Below, piece after piece: positions 21,847 through 32,217 of a DNA stretch of 64,000 nt. The position numbers and the translations under genes were made by a program. The stretch comes from Psococerastis gibbosa (lineage: Eukaryota > Arthropoda > Insecta > Psocodea > Psocidae), in contig OZ020491.1 in NCBI GenBank assembly GCA_963971405.1, positions 8,426,855-8,490,854 of the forward strand, read 5' to 3'. Position 1 is the stretch's first letter, and each line of letters begins with the position of its first letter. The notes beneath the pieces were generated by a model that was not told the DNA's origin, made no database searches, and saw only the letters and a list, made by a program, of their open reading frames with translations.

Positions 21847-22035
21847 AATAGTAGTGAGGGGTCGTCTCGAGTCCATTTCTTCATCAACTTGAGCTGAGTC
21901 AGCATTTCCCCCCTCGGCCAATCGTTCAATTCTTTTTTCGAGTGGTGTCCGATAAGTCTCCGTTCTCGTGGCCTCGCCTCGGCCAGCTTCATGTTGACCC
22001 TTCTCCAATTCTTTGGACATGGCCGATTCGTTGTA

Positions 22036-22857
22036 GCTGCTTAGTCCAGACTCTAGAGTCTTTTCTCTACTGATTACACTTGGAGATCATGCTGACGCTA
22101 GTTTGTCAATTTGAAAATGGTTAGAATATTTACCTGAAATATGCGTTGGCCTTAACATGTGGAAGCACACTTCTTCTTGCTTTGCAGAGCGTATCAAGAT
22201 GAGCATGCCAATCTGAGTGTACCCCTTTGCCATGGCCAGTGGTCTCAGTATCTACGTGTATCCGAAAATGGATATACCTAAGTAACTTTGATGATTTTTC
22301 ATGGAGTCCTTGGGGGGGGGGGGATATTCCTCCCCTCAAGGACAACAAATGACTTTGTGACCGTTGGAGATGTGTACATATATCGTCCACTAGAGTCCTA
22401 TATAGTAGGGATGAAACATTCGCTTCCCACCAAAAACTTATCTTTAAATCGCCTCCTGGCCTCTTGGCCTCCTATAACCAGTCATTGAAAAGTCATAACA
22501 GGTGTCCCTAGGATTCAAAAAATATATTTCGCAGGCTCGAATGTCCAGTTTCTCCTACATTGAACTCTACCGTCCACACTGAACTCTTCGCAGAATTATT
22601 AAGACGTAAAAACTAATTAGCTGATAAATCAGTTTTGACACGTTGTTGGAGATAATGCACGGTTGTGTTTGAGCAAACAGACTCGTAGGAGTGTAACATG
22701 CAAAGTTTATGCGTTGCGGTAATGAGCAGCAGTTCATTTAACTTTCCTAGCGTCAATGAAATCTCTATGTATTGGCGTAAGTCCAAAGGGGAGTGCTGGA
22801 CACAAATGATCCATTGTTGTCTGCTGCCAAGAGTGGTAACAACTGCAGCGCGTACAA
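22036..22857. other. Unassigned, with G12 run and hairpin
   Basis: GTCCTTGGGGGG at 22306-22317 and CCCCTCAAGGAC at 22332-22343 can pair as a short G/C hairpin around a 12-nt G run (22312-22323). A piece near 22508-22560 resembles the end of repeat K. No gene recognised. Confidence 0.4.
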
Positions 22858-23080
22858 AGAACCGGTCCGAGTTTACTCGAACATTCTTTCCAATTTATCA
22901 AAATTAGTAGATAGAGAAAATGAGTAATTTCATGGTAAATAATTTTCCTATGGTTAAATTTCCGATATCTCGGGGGGGGGGGGGGGGGTGTCCACCTGAC
23001 GTCACTGGAGGTGAGGTAAATTCTAGAAAGGTCAGACCAACACATTACCACACAGCAATACTGGCAGGGCACGCAATGCA
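22858..23080 (+). repeat. Long direct repeat J, copy 1
   Basis: About 220 bp starting AAGAACCGGTCCGAGTTTAC and ending ACACAGCAATACTGGCAGGG. It is nearly identical to 27787-28003. It includes a 17-nt G run (22972-22988) next to TGTCCACCTGACGTCACTGG. Confidence 0.8.
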
Positions 23081-23229
23081 TTTTCCATTCTTTCAAGCCT
23101 TGTACGCTATTCAAGAGCAAATCAGAGTACCCCCGCAACGCGATTTTTCTACAAAGCCAATGTTTACATTAGAGCCAATAGAGAACAATAGTAATATCCT
23201 TTAAAATGACAGAAATTCGCCTCTGCATT

Positions 23230-23375
23230 TCGATACACGACATATGGCCTTCGCCAACACCAATTGGCCACTGTTCGTGAACTTCTTCCTCGGGACTACC
23301 AAACCAATCGCTTTTTGCACAAAGCAAATTCAAGAATTGTGGCCAACCTGTCTTAGAAAGAGATAGAATCTTGTG
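23230..23375. repeat. Repeat F, inverted pair
   Basis: GCCAACACCAATTGGCCACT at the left and TTCAAGAATTGTGGCCAACC at the right are inverted relatives of repeat F (7626-7680, 11200-11270). Together they suggest that repeat F is the terminal repeat of a small foldback element. Confidence 0.45.
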
Positions 23376-23890
23376 TTTTTTCAGATATTTTTGACAACTC
23401 TACTATTGGGATCTTTAATTTTTACACTTAGAAGGCATTCCCCTCCGATTTTCTCTTGAGTCTTACGACATCAATGCGTGTGGCCTAGTCCTACGCTATC
23501 AGCAAGAAAATGTGTTGGTACTCTTCAAAAATTATTGCAAGAGTCCTGTTATACCCGATTAATTTCATTCAAACCCCGTCAGCTGTTACGAACCAGGGGG
23601 GATATTTATAATTTTTCCAGCACAATATTTTCCAGTTGGAAAATGAAGACCGGGTTGGAGAAAATAAGAAAATAAAAACACCTCTTCTCTCCTGATACAG
23701 TAAAGCCAATTTTTATGAAGGTGCTGAGCTATCTCTTACGTCAACGTAACAACTTCACTCAGCCATAAAAACGTTCAATCTATTGTTAAGAGCTTTAATC
23801 TTTTCTATCAACCAATATAAGGTCAGCTATAAAATAGGTTTTGCTCGATAAAAATGTCTTGAAGGATATACCAGAGTAAGAAAAATAGGT
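23376..23890. other. Unassigned sequence
   Basis: AT-rich with no recognised content. Confidence 0.4.
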
Positions 23891-24291
23891 TTATAGAAAA
23901 GCAACATGTTCAGAAGTTAACATCTTCATTTCAGATACTGTTGGGCCTTTTATGATCGATGAGGAAGGTGTGCTTTTAAAATATATATAATATATTACGG
24001 CCACTTGCCCAGCTAATAGCAGGCCGAGGTACAGCATAAGCTTAGTCACGTTAGAATCGTGACTCCTTGCAAGGTATTGCAAGATTGATGTTACCCCTAA
24101 TTCAATCGCCATAATGTCCCTTACTTCAGCGGCCGAGTCTTCCAATCTTAGGCGAATGGTAAATGTGAGTCCGTCGACTCCGTCCCTCCTGGTTGGATCA
24201 ATCCCATATAAGATGGGTTCTACCGTTCCCGTTTGGCTACACTGGTCGCAAGAGCCCAAGACGTAGAGTATGTACTCTAGGTAAATAAGTT
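23891..24291 (-). CDS. Unidentified open frame, 122-133 codons
   Basis: I do not recognise this protein. The minus-strand frame is open from 24291 with no ATG at its start. It has a Cys pair near the N-terminal end (GSCDQCSQTG), an acidic/basic middle (DPTRRDGVDGL, RLRLEDSAAEVRDIMAIEL), and a hydrophobic stretch LMLYLGLLLAGQVAVIYYIY that could span a membrane, then a short polar tail. A pyrimidine-rich TTATTTACCTAG on the minus strand just before it could act as a splice acceptor. It lies downstream of the integrase remnant on the same strand, so it could be retroelement-derived, part of a host exon, or chance. Confidence 0.25.
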
Positions 24292-24949
24292 AACGCACTA
24301 TAGTGTAAAAATTAACAATTCTATAGTATGATATTGGGTCCCTTGCGTTTCTGTTAGTGTTAACATGTCGCCTGATAGCAAATCTGATAGTTTCCAAGAA
24401 TTTTTCAAAAACATTATTCCCCCCTCCTTAATAACCGTTGTTCTTTTAACTCGCGTAAAAATGGAAAATATGCCATGTCGCGACGGCAAGGTTCGTTTCG
24501 TTAAAATCAGTGCATAGGCTCTATATAGCACAAAGATATGGTCCGTAGATTGCGTTAGTAGGTTTGTGGGTTGCAAATTGCTGACAAAGAGACTCGGTTG
24601 TAGGTCTATAATTTGAGGGTGGTTGATTATCGGCCGATTGCGTGTGATATGGCTGGGTTTAGGCTAATCCAGGTCTGTTAGTTCCGGTGACCCTCGCATG
24701 CAGTTTTACTTTTGTCATGATATCCCCCTTAATTATTATGTGTGTCGTGCAATTTGTGTTGATGATTTTCTGGTTTTCCGGTTTTTGTTCTTATTATGTT
24801 GTATCATGATGGAGCTATAACATTGTACATATTGCTCTAATATCTTCTGTTTAAACTGTTTCCGGAAAATACAGCTGGTGAGTATTGTATGTTATCACGT
24901 GACAACAATCAGAGTTCCTATTTTAACTTTGTACAAAACCTCTACAGTC
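24292..24949 (-). other. Stop-rich region downstream of integrase
   Basis: The minus strand between the integrase remnant and the unidentified frame is interrupted by stops in all frames, except for an open stretch at 24298-24576 with no recognised domain. It may be decayed retroelement sequence. No long terminal repeat was found. Confidence 0.3.
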
Positions 24950-25400
24950 TAAGGACAGAGTCAATTTTACCATGTCATTGGCAGTCTGCCCATTTGAGGT
25001 TCGGATCCATGCAAACCTGGTAAAGTGATCTACAAGTAAATGAATTTATCTTTGATTAGATTTGTTTCCACTAAATCCACCTATTGTGTCAATAGACATT
25101 ATGTGAAAGGGGTATTCAGTGGGACCTAATTTTGATAATTACCCAATTGGTTGGCTCGTTCGAGTTTTATTTTGTATGCGTGTATTACATGATCTACAAA
25201 ACTTTTTTTTATAGTTTTATCCACATTTTTGAAATAATAACAAGATCGTAGATGCTGTGCTACTTGATTGGCACCAATATGACCATAAAAACCGTGTATC
25301 TTGTTTACTAAATGTAACCCAAATTTTTCTGATACGTCCTGATTTCCCGTTGCTGCTGATTGCTCGTACTGTAATAACACTGCAATTATAGTGCTTAGGA
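24950..25400 (-). pseudogene. Ty3/mdg4-type integrase remnant
   Basis: Minus-strand reading shows a zinc-binding-domain-like segment, IHGFYGHIGANQVAQHLRSC then YYFKNVDKTIKKSF, resembling the H2C2 region (H-x-F-Y-G-H ... L). About 40 codons on is a catalytic-core start, HIMSIDTIGGFSGNK, and IHLLVDHFTRFAWIRTS, where the SIDTIGG and VDHFTRFAW blocks hold the first two acidic positions of the retroviral-type integrase fold. Stop codons break the frame between the zinc-binding part and the core and within the core, and the second Cys pair of H2C2 is altered. This is a dead fragment of an LTR retrotransposon; the rest of pol and the LTRs were not found. Confidence 0.75.
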
Positions 25401-25600
25401 CTATAAGAGGTCAAACAAATAAAGAAGTAGAGAGTCCAGACACTAGAGGGTTAGCCGTAATTGGGTTCTTTGCTAGACTAGTTTTAAGTAGATGTTTAAA
25501 GCTGGACTGAAAATCAGCAGGGGAAATAAGAAATTGGCTTCCCTTAGAATTTAATATTACATGAGCTCTTCACTTCTGATTGAAGTTTTTTTTGACGGTC
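25401..25600 (-). pseudogene. Possible upstream pol fragment
   Basis: The minus strand just upstream of the integrase reads QFLISPADFQSSFKHLLKTS and KNPITANPLVSGLST. It is open across about 50 codons in a plausible position for the RNase H-integrase linker or a gag/pol segment of the same element. I cannot assign a domain. Confidence 0.3.
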
Positions 25601-26627
25601 GGAAAATTGAGCTCGTTCTTCAGTCGCCACATGAATTTTGATTCAGCTTTGCTGCTGCAGACCTCACGTGACCTGTACCTTGTTTATTTAAGATGAACAG
25701 GATTTAGTGGTGTGTCAGATAAACTTTTAACTTTTTAAACTTCTATATACTTTAAACATAAATAAAATTTAATTCATACAGTATAATATTATGTGTGGTA
25801 ATAACTAACTTCGTTCCTTTTGAGGAATCTACATATTAAGACGGCGACCAATGGTCGACTTCTAGAATATCACTTCATAAGTTTTCATTTCCTGACCCCC
25901 CGAGCCTATTGCAACCCCCGTTAAAAATGTTACGTACAATATACTATGTACCTAGGTATGTATGTTTGTATGATTGTGTATAGATTTTACGAAAAAATGT
26001 GCAGGGCTCTTATTTCTTGGCACCAACTTTGTACGTCATCTTATCCAATGGCTGCACTTTTTCAATTTCTACTCAGACTGATGGAAATTGATTCAGTGAA
26101 CATCGGATGCAATCGATAGAAATCAAATTTTCAAGAAAAATTCGCAACCGTAAAAAATGATCATTTTGTTGGCAGCTGACGCAATGTCGCGAACAATCTA
26201 GAAATCTGCTAGGTCTATAAGGGGAGACGTGAGCGTTGGATGAGGTACAACTAAATCAAATTACTCGATCCATCTTCGTAACGAGGTAGAGTAACTTCCG
26301 GTGCAAAGAATTTTCTTGAATACATCATCATTTTTCTTGCGTGACAAGTCGCACATTTTTGTACTGTGGAGATCTATAAATGGTTCTTGAACCGAACTGC
26401 CCTATTTTCATCTCAATGTGTCAGGTATATTTTATTTTTTGGCATTGCTAGTACTTACAGTACCCCGTGGAACTAATAGCTAAACAACATGGCGCCAGTC
26501 CGCCCCGCCCAGCACCCTTCGCTGCGACTGCGGTCTGTCCACTCTTCTTCATTGGTGCTGCAGCACAATTCCAATCACCAAACAGGCCGAAATCCAAAAG
26601 ATACAGTATATCCCAGGCATGGTCAGT
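25601..26627. other. Unassigned, GC-rich pocket at its end
   Basis: Mostly AT-rich and unassigned. Bases 26486-26580 form a GC-richer pocket with ATGGCGCCAGTCCGCCCCG, an ATG in a favourable context (AACAACATGG) opening a 64-codon frame that runs into the tandem repeat. No domain is seen. A first exon is possible but poorly supported. Confidence 0.3.
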
Positions 26628-27140
26628 GGCAATGTTCAGTTATGTACAGTATTGCACTTGTACCACTCATTTATGGAATTTAATAGAAAATGAAATTTTT
26701 CGCCGAGGTTGACACAAAATTCAACATTTTTGACACATCCCGAGACCGGTTTGTAGGAAAACAAACATGAGTACCATCCCTGGTTCATTACAGGAACGGC
26801 AATGTTCAGTTATGTACAGTATTGCACTTGTACCACTCATTTATGGAATTTAATAGAAAATGAAATTTTTCGCCGAGGTTGACACAAAATTCAACATTTT
26901 TGACACATCCCGAGACCGGTTTGTAGGAAAAAAAACATGAGTACCATCCCTGGTTCATTACAGGAACGGCAATGTTCAGTTATGTACAGTATTGCACTTG
27001 TACCACTCATTTATGGAATTTAATAGAAAATGAAATTTTTCGCCGAGGTTGACACAACATTCAACATTTTTGACACATCCCGAGACCGGTTTGTAGGGAA
27101 AAAAAAACATGAGTACCATCCCTGGTCCATTACTGGAACT
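26628..27140 (+). repeat. 170-bp tandem repeat, three units
   Basis: The unit starts GGCAATGTTCAGTTATGTAC, includes TTTTTCGCCGAGGTTGACAC and CCCGAGACCGGTTTGTAGG, and ends CCTGGTTCATTACAGGAAC. Units begin at 26628, 26798 and 26968, an exact spacing of 170. They differ at only a few positions, mainly in an A-run near the unit end. Short satellite-like array of unknown role. Confidence 0.95.
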
Positions 27141-27786
27141 GCTCACAAGTTGCATGCAAAAAAAAATATTTTTCAAATCTATGATATTCTCTGAAACCAT
27201 TCATTGAAGAAGCCAGGTCATTGAATCCATCCACGTATCACTAGCTATAGTTTTGCTTAGATATAGTTTCGATTCCTAATTAGTTTTGTAGACTTGCATC
27301 CGATGTATCGTACCTCATGAATATTCATAGCAGAACAGACTTGAGAGCCATTGTACCGTGCTCAATCCGTAAGGTCCCACACCTACGAGGGCGTCCTAAT
27401 ATGTTTGTGGACGGGATTTAATTCACGGGGCTCGAGGCTATAAACTTTGTCGTACGCCTCCGCACTGGAGCATCACCGTTTCAGGCGTATCAGCTTACAA
27501 CATACCTTTGCTTTCATTTTAACCTCGATCTAAATGGGCTGTGGTAAGGGGAAGGTTCGGGGAGGTGGGTGACCTACAAAGAGAATTTAAATTTTGCGAA
27601 AATACTGTTAGTTCAAATTTTATTATACCTGGTATTGATTGTACACCGCGCACTGTAGTAGGTAAGGGGCCTGCACTAAAATATTGTCGAATGTATCATA
27701 ATACAAAAATTAGTAATTATTAATTATAATTTTCTTGCTCATGGGTACTCGTCCTATTTAACATACGTCTTGTCTCTATCAACTAT
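27141..27786. other. Unassigned sequence
   Basis: No recognised gene. The segment 27330-27500 is GC-richer than its surroundings, but no reading frame shows a domain. Confidence 0.4.
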
Positions 27787-28003
27787 AAGAACCGGTCCGA
27801 GTTTACTCGAACATGCTTTCCAATTAATCAAAATTAGTAGATAAAGAAAATTAATAATTTCATGGTAAATAATTTTCCTATTGTTAAATTTCCGATATCT
27901 CGGGGGGGGGGGGGGGTTGTCCACCTGACGTCACTGGAGGTGAGGTAAATTCTAGATAGGTCAGACCAACACATTACCACACAGCAATACTGGCAGGGCA
28001 TGC
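27787..28003 (+). repeat. Long direct repeat J, copy 2
   Basis: Matches 22858-23080 in the same orientation, 4.9 kb away, with a 15-nt G run (27902-27916) instead of 17. After GGCAGGGCA the two copies diverge. Confidence 0.8.
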
Positions 28004-28239
28004 ATTTGAGCGTGAATTATCTATCATTTTTTGTACAAAACCAATTACTTTTCTGGGAAAGCAACCTGTCCGGTTTCGTTACACAATTTAACACCTAAAA
28101 CATACCTGAAAGTAGAAATCATTGATAGAAAGGTTTCGCAGAAAAATTATTTTTTAGTTTTTTTTTCATGAAAATTTAGTTATTTTAATTTTATATCCTC
28201 AGAAGCAAACTATCAAGGGTCAACATTAATAACAACCAC

Positions 28240-28605
28240 AATGTATGTGAATTTAAACGAAAACGTTGGAGCCGTTTATGGGAAATAATTTTTTTAGACG
28301 TTTTTTTGTAGTTTTTTGAAAATAACCCCCCCCCCCCCAATTGAGTTATCCCGAAATAAAAAAATTGTCCCGAGGTATGATTTTTGTAAACCTATATGCA
28401 AAATTTCATCAAAATCGACCGAGTAGTTTGCCCGGAAATCGACGCACAGACAGACAGACATTTCGTAAAAACCACTTTTTTGGGGTTCCTGGGACCTTAA
28501 AACGTGTAAATCCGTTGAAATCTCGGAATTGAAAATTTGGACCGTCACAAAGCTTTCCTTATACTACGTATAAATTGGAAAGCAAAAAGAAGGCAGAATA
28601 CCTGA
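28240..28605 (+). repeat. Dispersed repeat K, longest copy
   Basis: Contains a C13 run (28326-28338), AAATTTCATCAAAATCGACC, ACAGACAGACAGACATTTCG, CACTTTTTTGGGGTTCCTGG and AAAGCTTTCCTTATACTACG. Parts recur at 29930-30095 (same orientation) and 38530-38640 (reverse). The element class is unknown. Confidence 0.6.
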
Positions 28606-28706
28606 CCAAACACCGTACCGGGCTGAAAATAATTTAAATCGGTGGAACTGAAGCAGACCGAACCAAACAATTAGCCGACAGGATCGTCCAAGGCTGCTGG
28701 TTGGTT

Positions 28707-28727
28707 CCCCCCCCCCCCCCCCCCCCC
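28707..28727 (+). repeat. Poly(C) run, 21 nt
   Basis: The longest homopolymeric C/G run in the window. Confidence 0.9.
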
Positions 28728-28859
28728 GTTTGTTTGTGGTGTTGGGCTTTGAATAGTTGGTATCACTTTCTTCGTTAATGCGTCGCAAGCTCCCACCTTA
28801 ACTATCCTGGTCACAGGCATGCCTCTATTGTTGTTTTTATTGAAGTGCTTTTTATGAGC

Positions 28860-29080
28860 CTTGCCCTGTCAACGACCCCGTTGGCTTTTTGGATATTATT
28901 GGTATTATTTCGTTATGAATTTTTGGCCGTTGGAAACTGGTTCAGTCCTTGATGTCAACCCACACCAACTACTAGTGCCAATGGACAAGTTGAGACTTGA
29001 TTACGATGGACATTGTAACAACGGGCGTTAACTTGACTTTAACAAGTTTGGGGACGAGTCAGGCTAGCCTCTAACTCCCA
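28860..29080 (-). repeat. SINE3-like copy, diverged
   Basis: GATGTCAACCCACACCAACT, CAATGGACAAGTTGAGACTT and the surrounding order match 59230-59420. The left end shares CAACGACCCCGTTGG with CAACGACCCCATGG at 59236. Confidence 0.55.
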
Positions 29081-29574
29081 ACAAAATATCCTTTATGCGT
29101 TACAGTACAATACAGATCTACAATGCTATATAATAATCAATTGAAAAAAGAATCATATATTGCCACTGTACGGTACGTGATATTGTAGAAGTACTGGATT
29201 ACACATTATATTCCATCCTATTCTCATTAATTCAAGGGGTGCGTTTTTCAACATTGCATGCAAGCATGACCCGCAAATTGGAAGCATAATAGGTGCTGTT
29301 AACAAAAGATATATGGCCCTGATGAATTTTATGGACCACACCTCTTTTAGAATTTAATTTTTGTGGAAAAGAAAATAAGCACCCATATTTTTTTAGCCAT
29401 TACAGCATTTTTAAATATTTGAGATTACCAATGTTAAAGGTCTTAACTCTAAAGACTAGTCTAAATTAATTAATAATCTGTCACTAAGTTCTACCAAGTC
29501 ACAATTTGATACATTGATAATTTGTCAATGGGAATTCCAATCCAGTACTGACAATGAGAAATCCTTTTAGTTGA

Positions 29575-29690
29575 TATATGTACAGTTAGGTGTATGAGTG
29601 CCATAGGCAATAATCTCGCTATAACTAATTAATTATTTTTTCAATAAAGACTTTATTATTATTATTATTATTATTATCAAATCAAAATAA
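29575..29690 (+). repeat. Retroelement 3' tail with (TTA)n
   Basis: ACAGTTAGGTGTATGAGTGC and CAATAAAGACTTTATTATTA match the minus-strand tail at 9925-10012. It is followed by an AAAAT/AAATA repeat up to 29720. Confidence 0.55.
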
Positions 29691-29929
29691 AAATAAAATA
29701 AAATAAAATAAAATAAAATAAACATTATAAATAAATAACAAAAATAAATGATTAAGCCTTGTTTAGCAGCACTGTATGAGTCTTTTGTCTCAAATAAGCG
29801 CTAGCTTGGGGATGCGGGATGGTATTATTATGTATTTTTTTTTTAATTTATGAAAAAACAATAAAAAAATAAAAAAGAATGGAAAAAATTACCGGTAGGA
29901 GTGAAACCGTACATAACCGAAATTAGAGC

Positions 29930-30095
29930 GTATTAAAATCATCAAAGTCCAACGAGTAGTTTGTTTAAAATCGACAGACTGACAGGCATTTTGAAGAAGA
30001 AAAAAAAACACTTTTTTGGGTGCCAACGTGTAATTCTGTTGAAATTTCGACCATCACAAAGCTTTTCTTACACTATATCATAATTATAAAAACGT
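29930..30095 (+). repeat. Dispersed repeat K, short copy
   Basis: CAACGAGTAGTTTG, AATCGACAGACTGACAGGCA, CACTTTTTTGGGTGCC and ACAAAGCTTTTCTTACACTA align in order with 28240-28605, with deletions. Confidence 0.6.
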
Positions 30096-30723
30096 ATAAA
30101 CAGGTAAGCAACAATAGTTTCCTAACCTTTTGCATGCATCATTAAATGGTAAATGGTTATATGATATGTACGAAGTTCTGCTCGAGCGCTGGTACCCACA
30201 ACGATATGTGGGTTGCAAAATATAGCAAACGCTGTAAAATATCCATTCCCTTATTTATTTCGAGTGGTGCTATAAATAAAGCCATCGGAATTTGTTTCAA
30301 TGATAATATCGATGCAATTTCCAGCATGATACTTATTCCTACAAATTAAAACTTTATTATCTCTAGCAACTACCAGATACTATTGTATTTACTCTACATC
30401 ATCTGTATACATATTCCCGCAAGGCGAATTGGCTGGTAGCCCAGTTTGGGCAGCACATGCAAGTACTATCTCTCCGGCAGCTGCATAGTCTGGCTCAACT
30501 AATTGCATTCCGATAAAGTATATGCTATTGAAGCAATTACATTGTTGGAAGGGGGGAGGCTGGGGGCAGTGCAGCGGTCACCCTTTAGTGCTTTTATTTT
30601 CGCGTTATGGTGTAATTTGTAATCAATGTACTTGCAGTAAATGTTATCCCAGCTGAGATAGGAGAATCGAACCAAGCTAATATGCGGTTTTAAGTAACAG
30701 TTCATGATAGTTTGCTGCACTTA

Positions 30724-31107
30724 GGCGCCCATTCCATTGACCGGCTAGGGCTATTTCCAACAACGGTGACGTGGTAGCAGACATTCAAGACTTATGTAGC
30801 GTTTCCAAAGACCTCGCATTGCAGAATGCAAATGACATTGACGGAAATTAGAATTTTTCTTTTTATAGAAATCTATTAAAATGTTTGTACTTAACATATC
30901 CCATGACGCCATTTTTTAATATTAGTTTATTTGTTTGTGATTTTACTGTATGATCATTGATCAATTTTAACTATGGCATAGAGGAAAATAAACATTTCCG
31001 TCAATTCTGCAATGCGAGGTCGGTGGAAACGCTACCTAAGTCTTGAATGTCTGCTACCACGTCACCGTTGTTGGAAATAGCCCTAGCCGGTCAATGGAAA
31101 GGGCACC
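30724..31107. mobile_element. Nested foldback MITE-H (MITE within MITE)
   Basis: Outer arms: GGCGCCCATTCCATTGACCG (left) and the inverse of GGTGCCCTTTCCATTGACCG (right), flanked by TTA at 30721-30723 and 31108-31110. Both arms carry GTGGTAGCAGACATTCAAGA inward. Between them, at the dyad centre, sits a second inverted repeat starting GTAGCGTTTCCAAAGACCTC and ending with its inverse, with the shared MITE-H core inside. Non-coding. Confidence 0.8.
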
Positions 31108-31110
31108 TTA

Positions 31111-32217
31111 CTGTTGGACCAGAAATTAAAACGTGCGAATTACCGAGTTTCTTCTGCCTGCTGTCTACTGTATTTATTATTATTTATTAAATCATGTATT
31201 ATACTAGCAACCTAGATATTACTGCACGCTTATATGTGCATAAATATTAATAGATCAGCGTTTTTATAAAAAAATATTTTTAGGTGTCAATGAAAACTTG
31301 ACTTGGCGGGATTGGAACCCACGATCTAAGCCTTGCCGCGGGCATCGGAAACTTTCTTCACAACTTTTCATTTCATGACCCCCCTGAGCCTAAAACCACC
31401 CCCGTTCAAAATGTTATATATACTGTATATAAATATGTATATACCGGATGTTGTCTGCGTCTATCTGGCCCCATCTCGCCTTGTTGGTTTTCACATCAAA
31501 TGACTATTATATATACGGTATAACACTACAAATAAGAATTGATAAAATAGTGAAATGTTGGTTCCTTGCTAGTTCTTGATTTTCACTGTCAGATCGTTAA
31601 AACAACACCAAATTTCAAAAGTCATTCACGTGTGTTTATGAACTGAAATGCGGCTTACCAGCCCCCATTCACCCTGTTATTAACCCTTTTCATTTTCACC
31701 TAATAATGCACTTTACAAAATTCGCTTTCCCTATTATCCGGTTATATTTACCTACTCGGCAAGCCACAAAGAAATTTATTCAAAAGCATCCCGGAAACAG
31801 CGGAAGTAGGTGCGTTAAATAATGTACCGCCCATTGGTATTTCCATATAACAAAGCAACAGGCCATATCTACCCCGTCTCACCCTCGATGTGTGTTAACT
31901 CTACGCGATTATACTTTAATACGATTTTGAAAAACCTTTTTTAATTTTTTATTTCATTTTACATTTTTTCAGATTAGTTTTTTCTGTAGCATTGCATTTT
32001 ATTCATTTGAAGGAAAGCAAAGCATTTATTGTTGTTGAATACAATACAATATATTTTTCCGTTAAATTATACGATACAAGTAAAGTATAAAATAAAATGG
32101 TAAGTCGTATTGTCAATTGTAAAAACATCTCTGTTGTAAATGCTGCAATTTGTTCAGAGATGCATAATGTATAAGGGATATAATATATACCCATTGGCGT
32201 AAATTCCCAAAATTTCT
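31111..32217. other. Unassigned AT-rich stretch
   Basis: No recognised gene or named repeat. The segment CATGACCCCCCTGAGCCTA at 31374 resembles CCTGACCCCCCGAGCCTA at 25891, a hint of another dispersed repeat. Confidence 0.4.

Larger units (their letters stand above)
21180..22035 (-). mobile_element. LINE-D 3' end, interrupted
   Basis: On the minus strand the 5' part (22035-21846) encodes the tail of the reverse-transcriptase ORF: PLEKRIERLAEGGNADSAQV, EEMDSRRPLT. It corresponds to the TIEERIEQLAGARGKTMAVL segment of the copy at 48011-48248. The 3' part GCGCATGCGGCACTAAGAGG with GAAGAAG tail resumes at 21237-21180. The sequence between them is foreign (a duplicated SWIM fragment). The intact copy has GCGCACGCGGCACTAAGAGG directly after CCCCCTCAC. 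Confidence 0.7.

Noticed and set aside
23891-24291. Envelope-like gene downstream of the integrase
   Set aside because: Only a single hydrophobic stretch supports it. There is no signal peptide, cleavage site or known domain, so no such function is assigned.
26628-27140. CRISPR array
   Set aside because: The units are contiguous 170-bp tandem repeats without spacers, in a eukaryotic genome.
22858-28003. A complete LTR retrotransposon bounded by repeat J
   Set aside because: No TG...CA ends, primer-binding site or polypurine tract could be seen, and a tandem array and unrelated sequence lie between the repeats. Kept only as a question in the findings.
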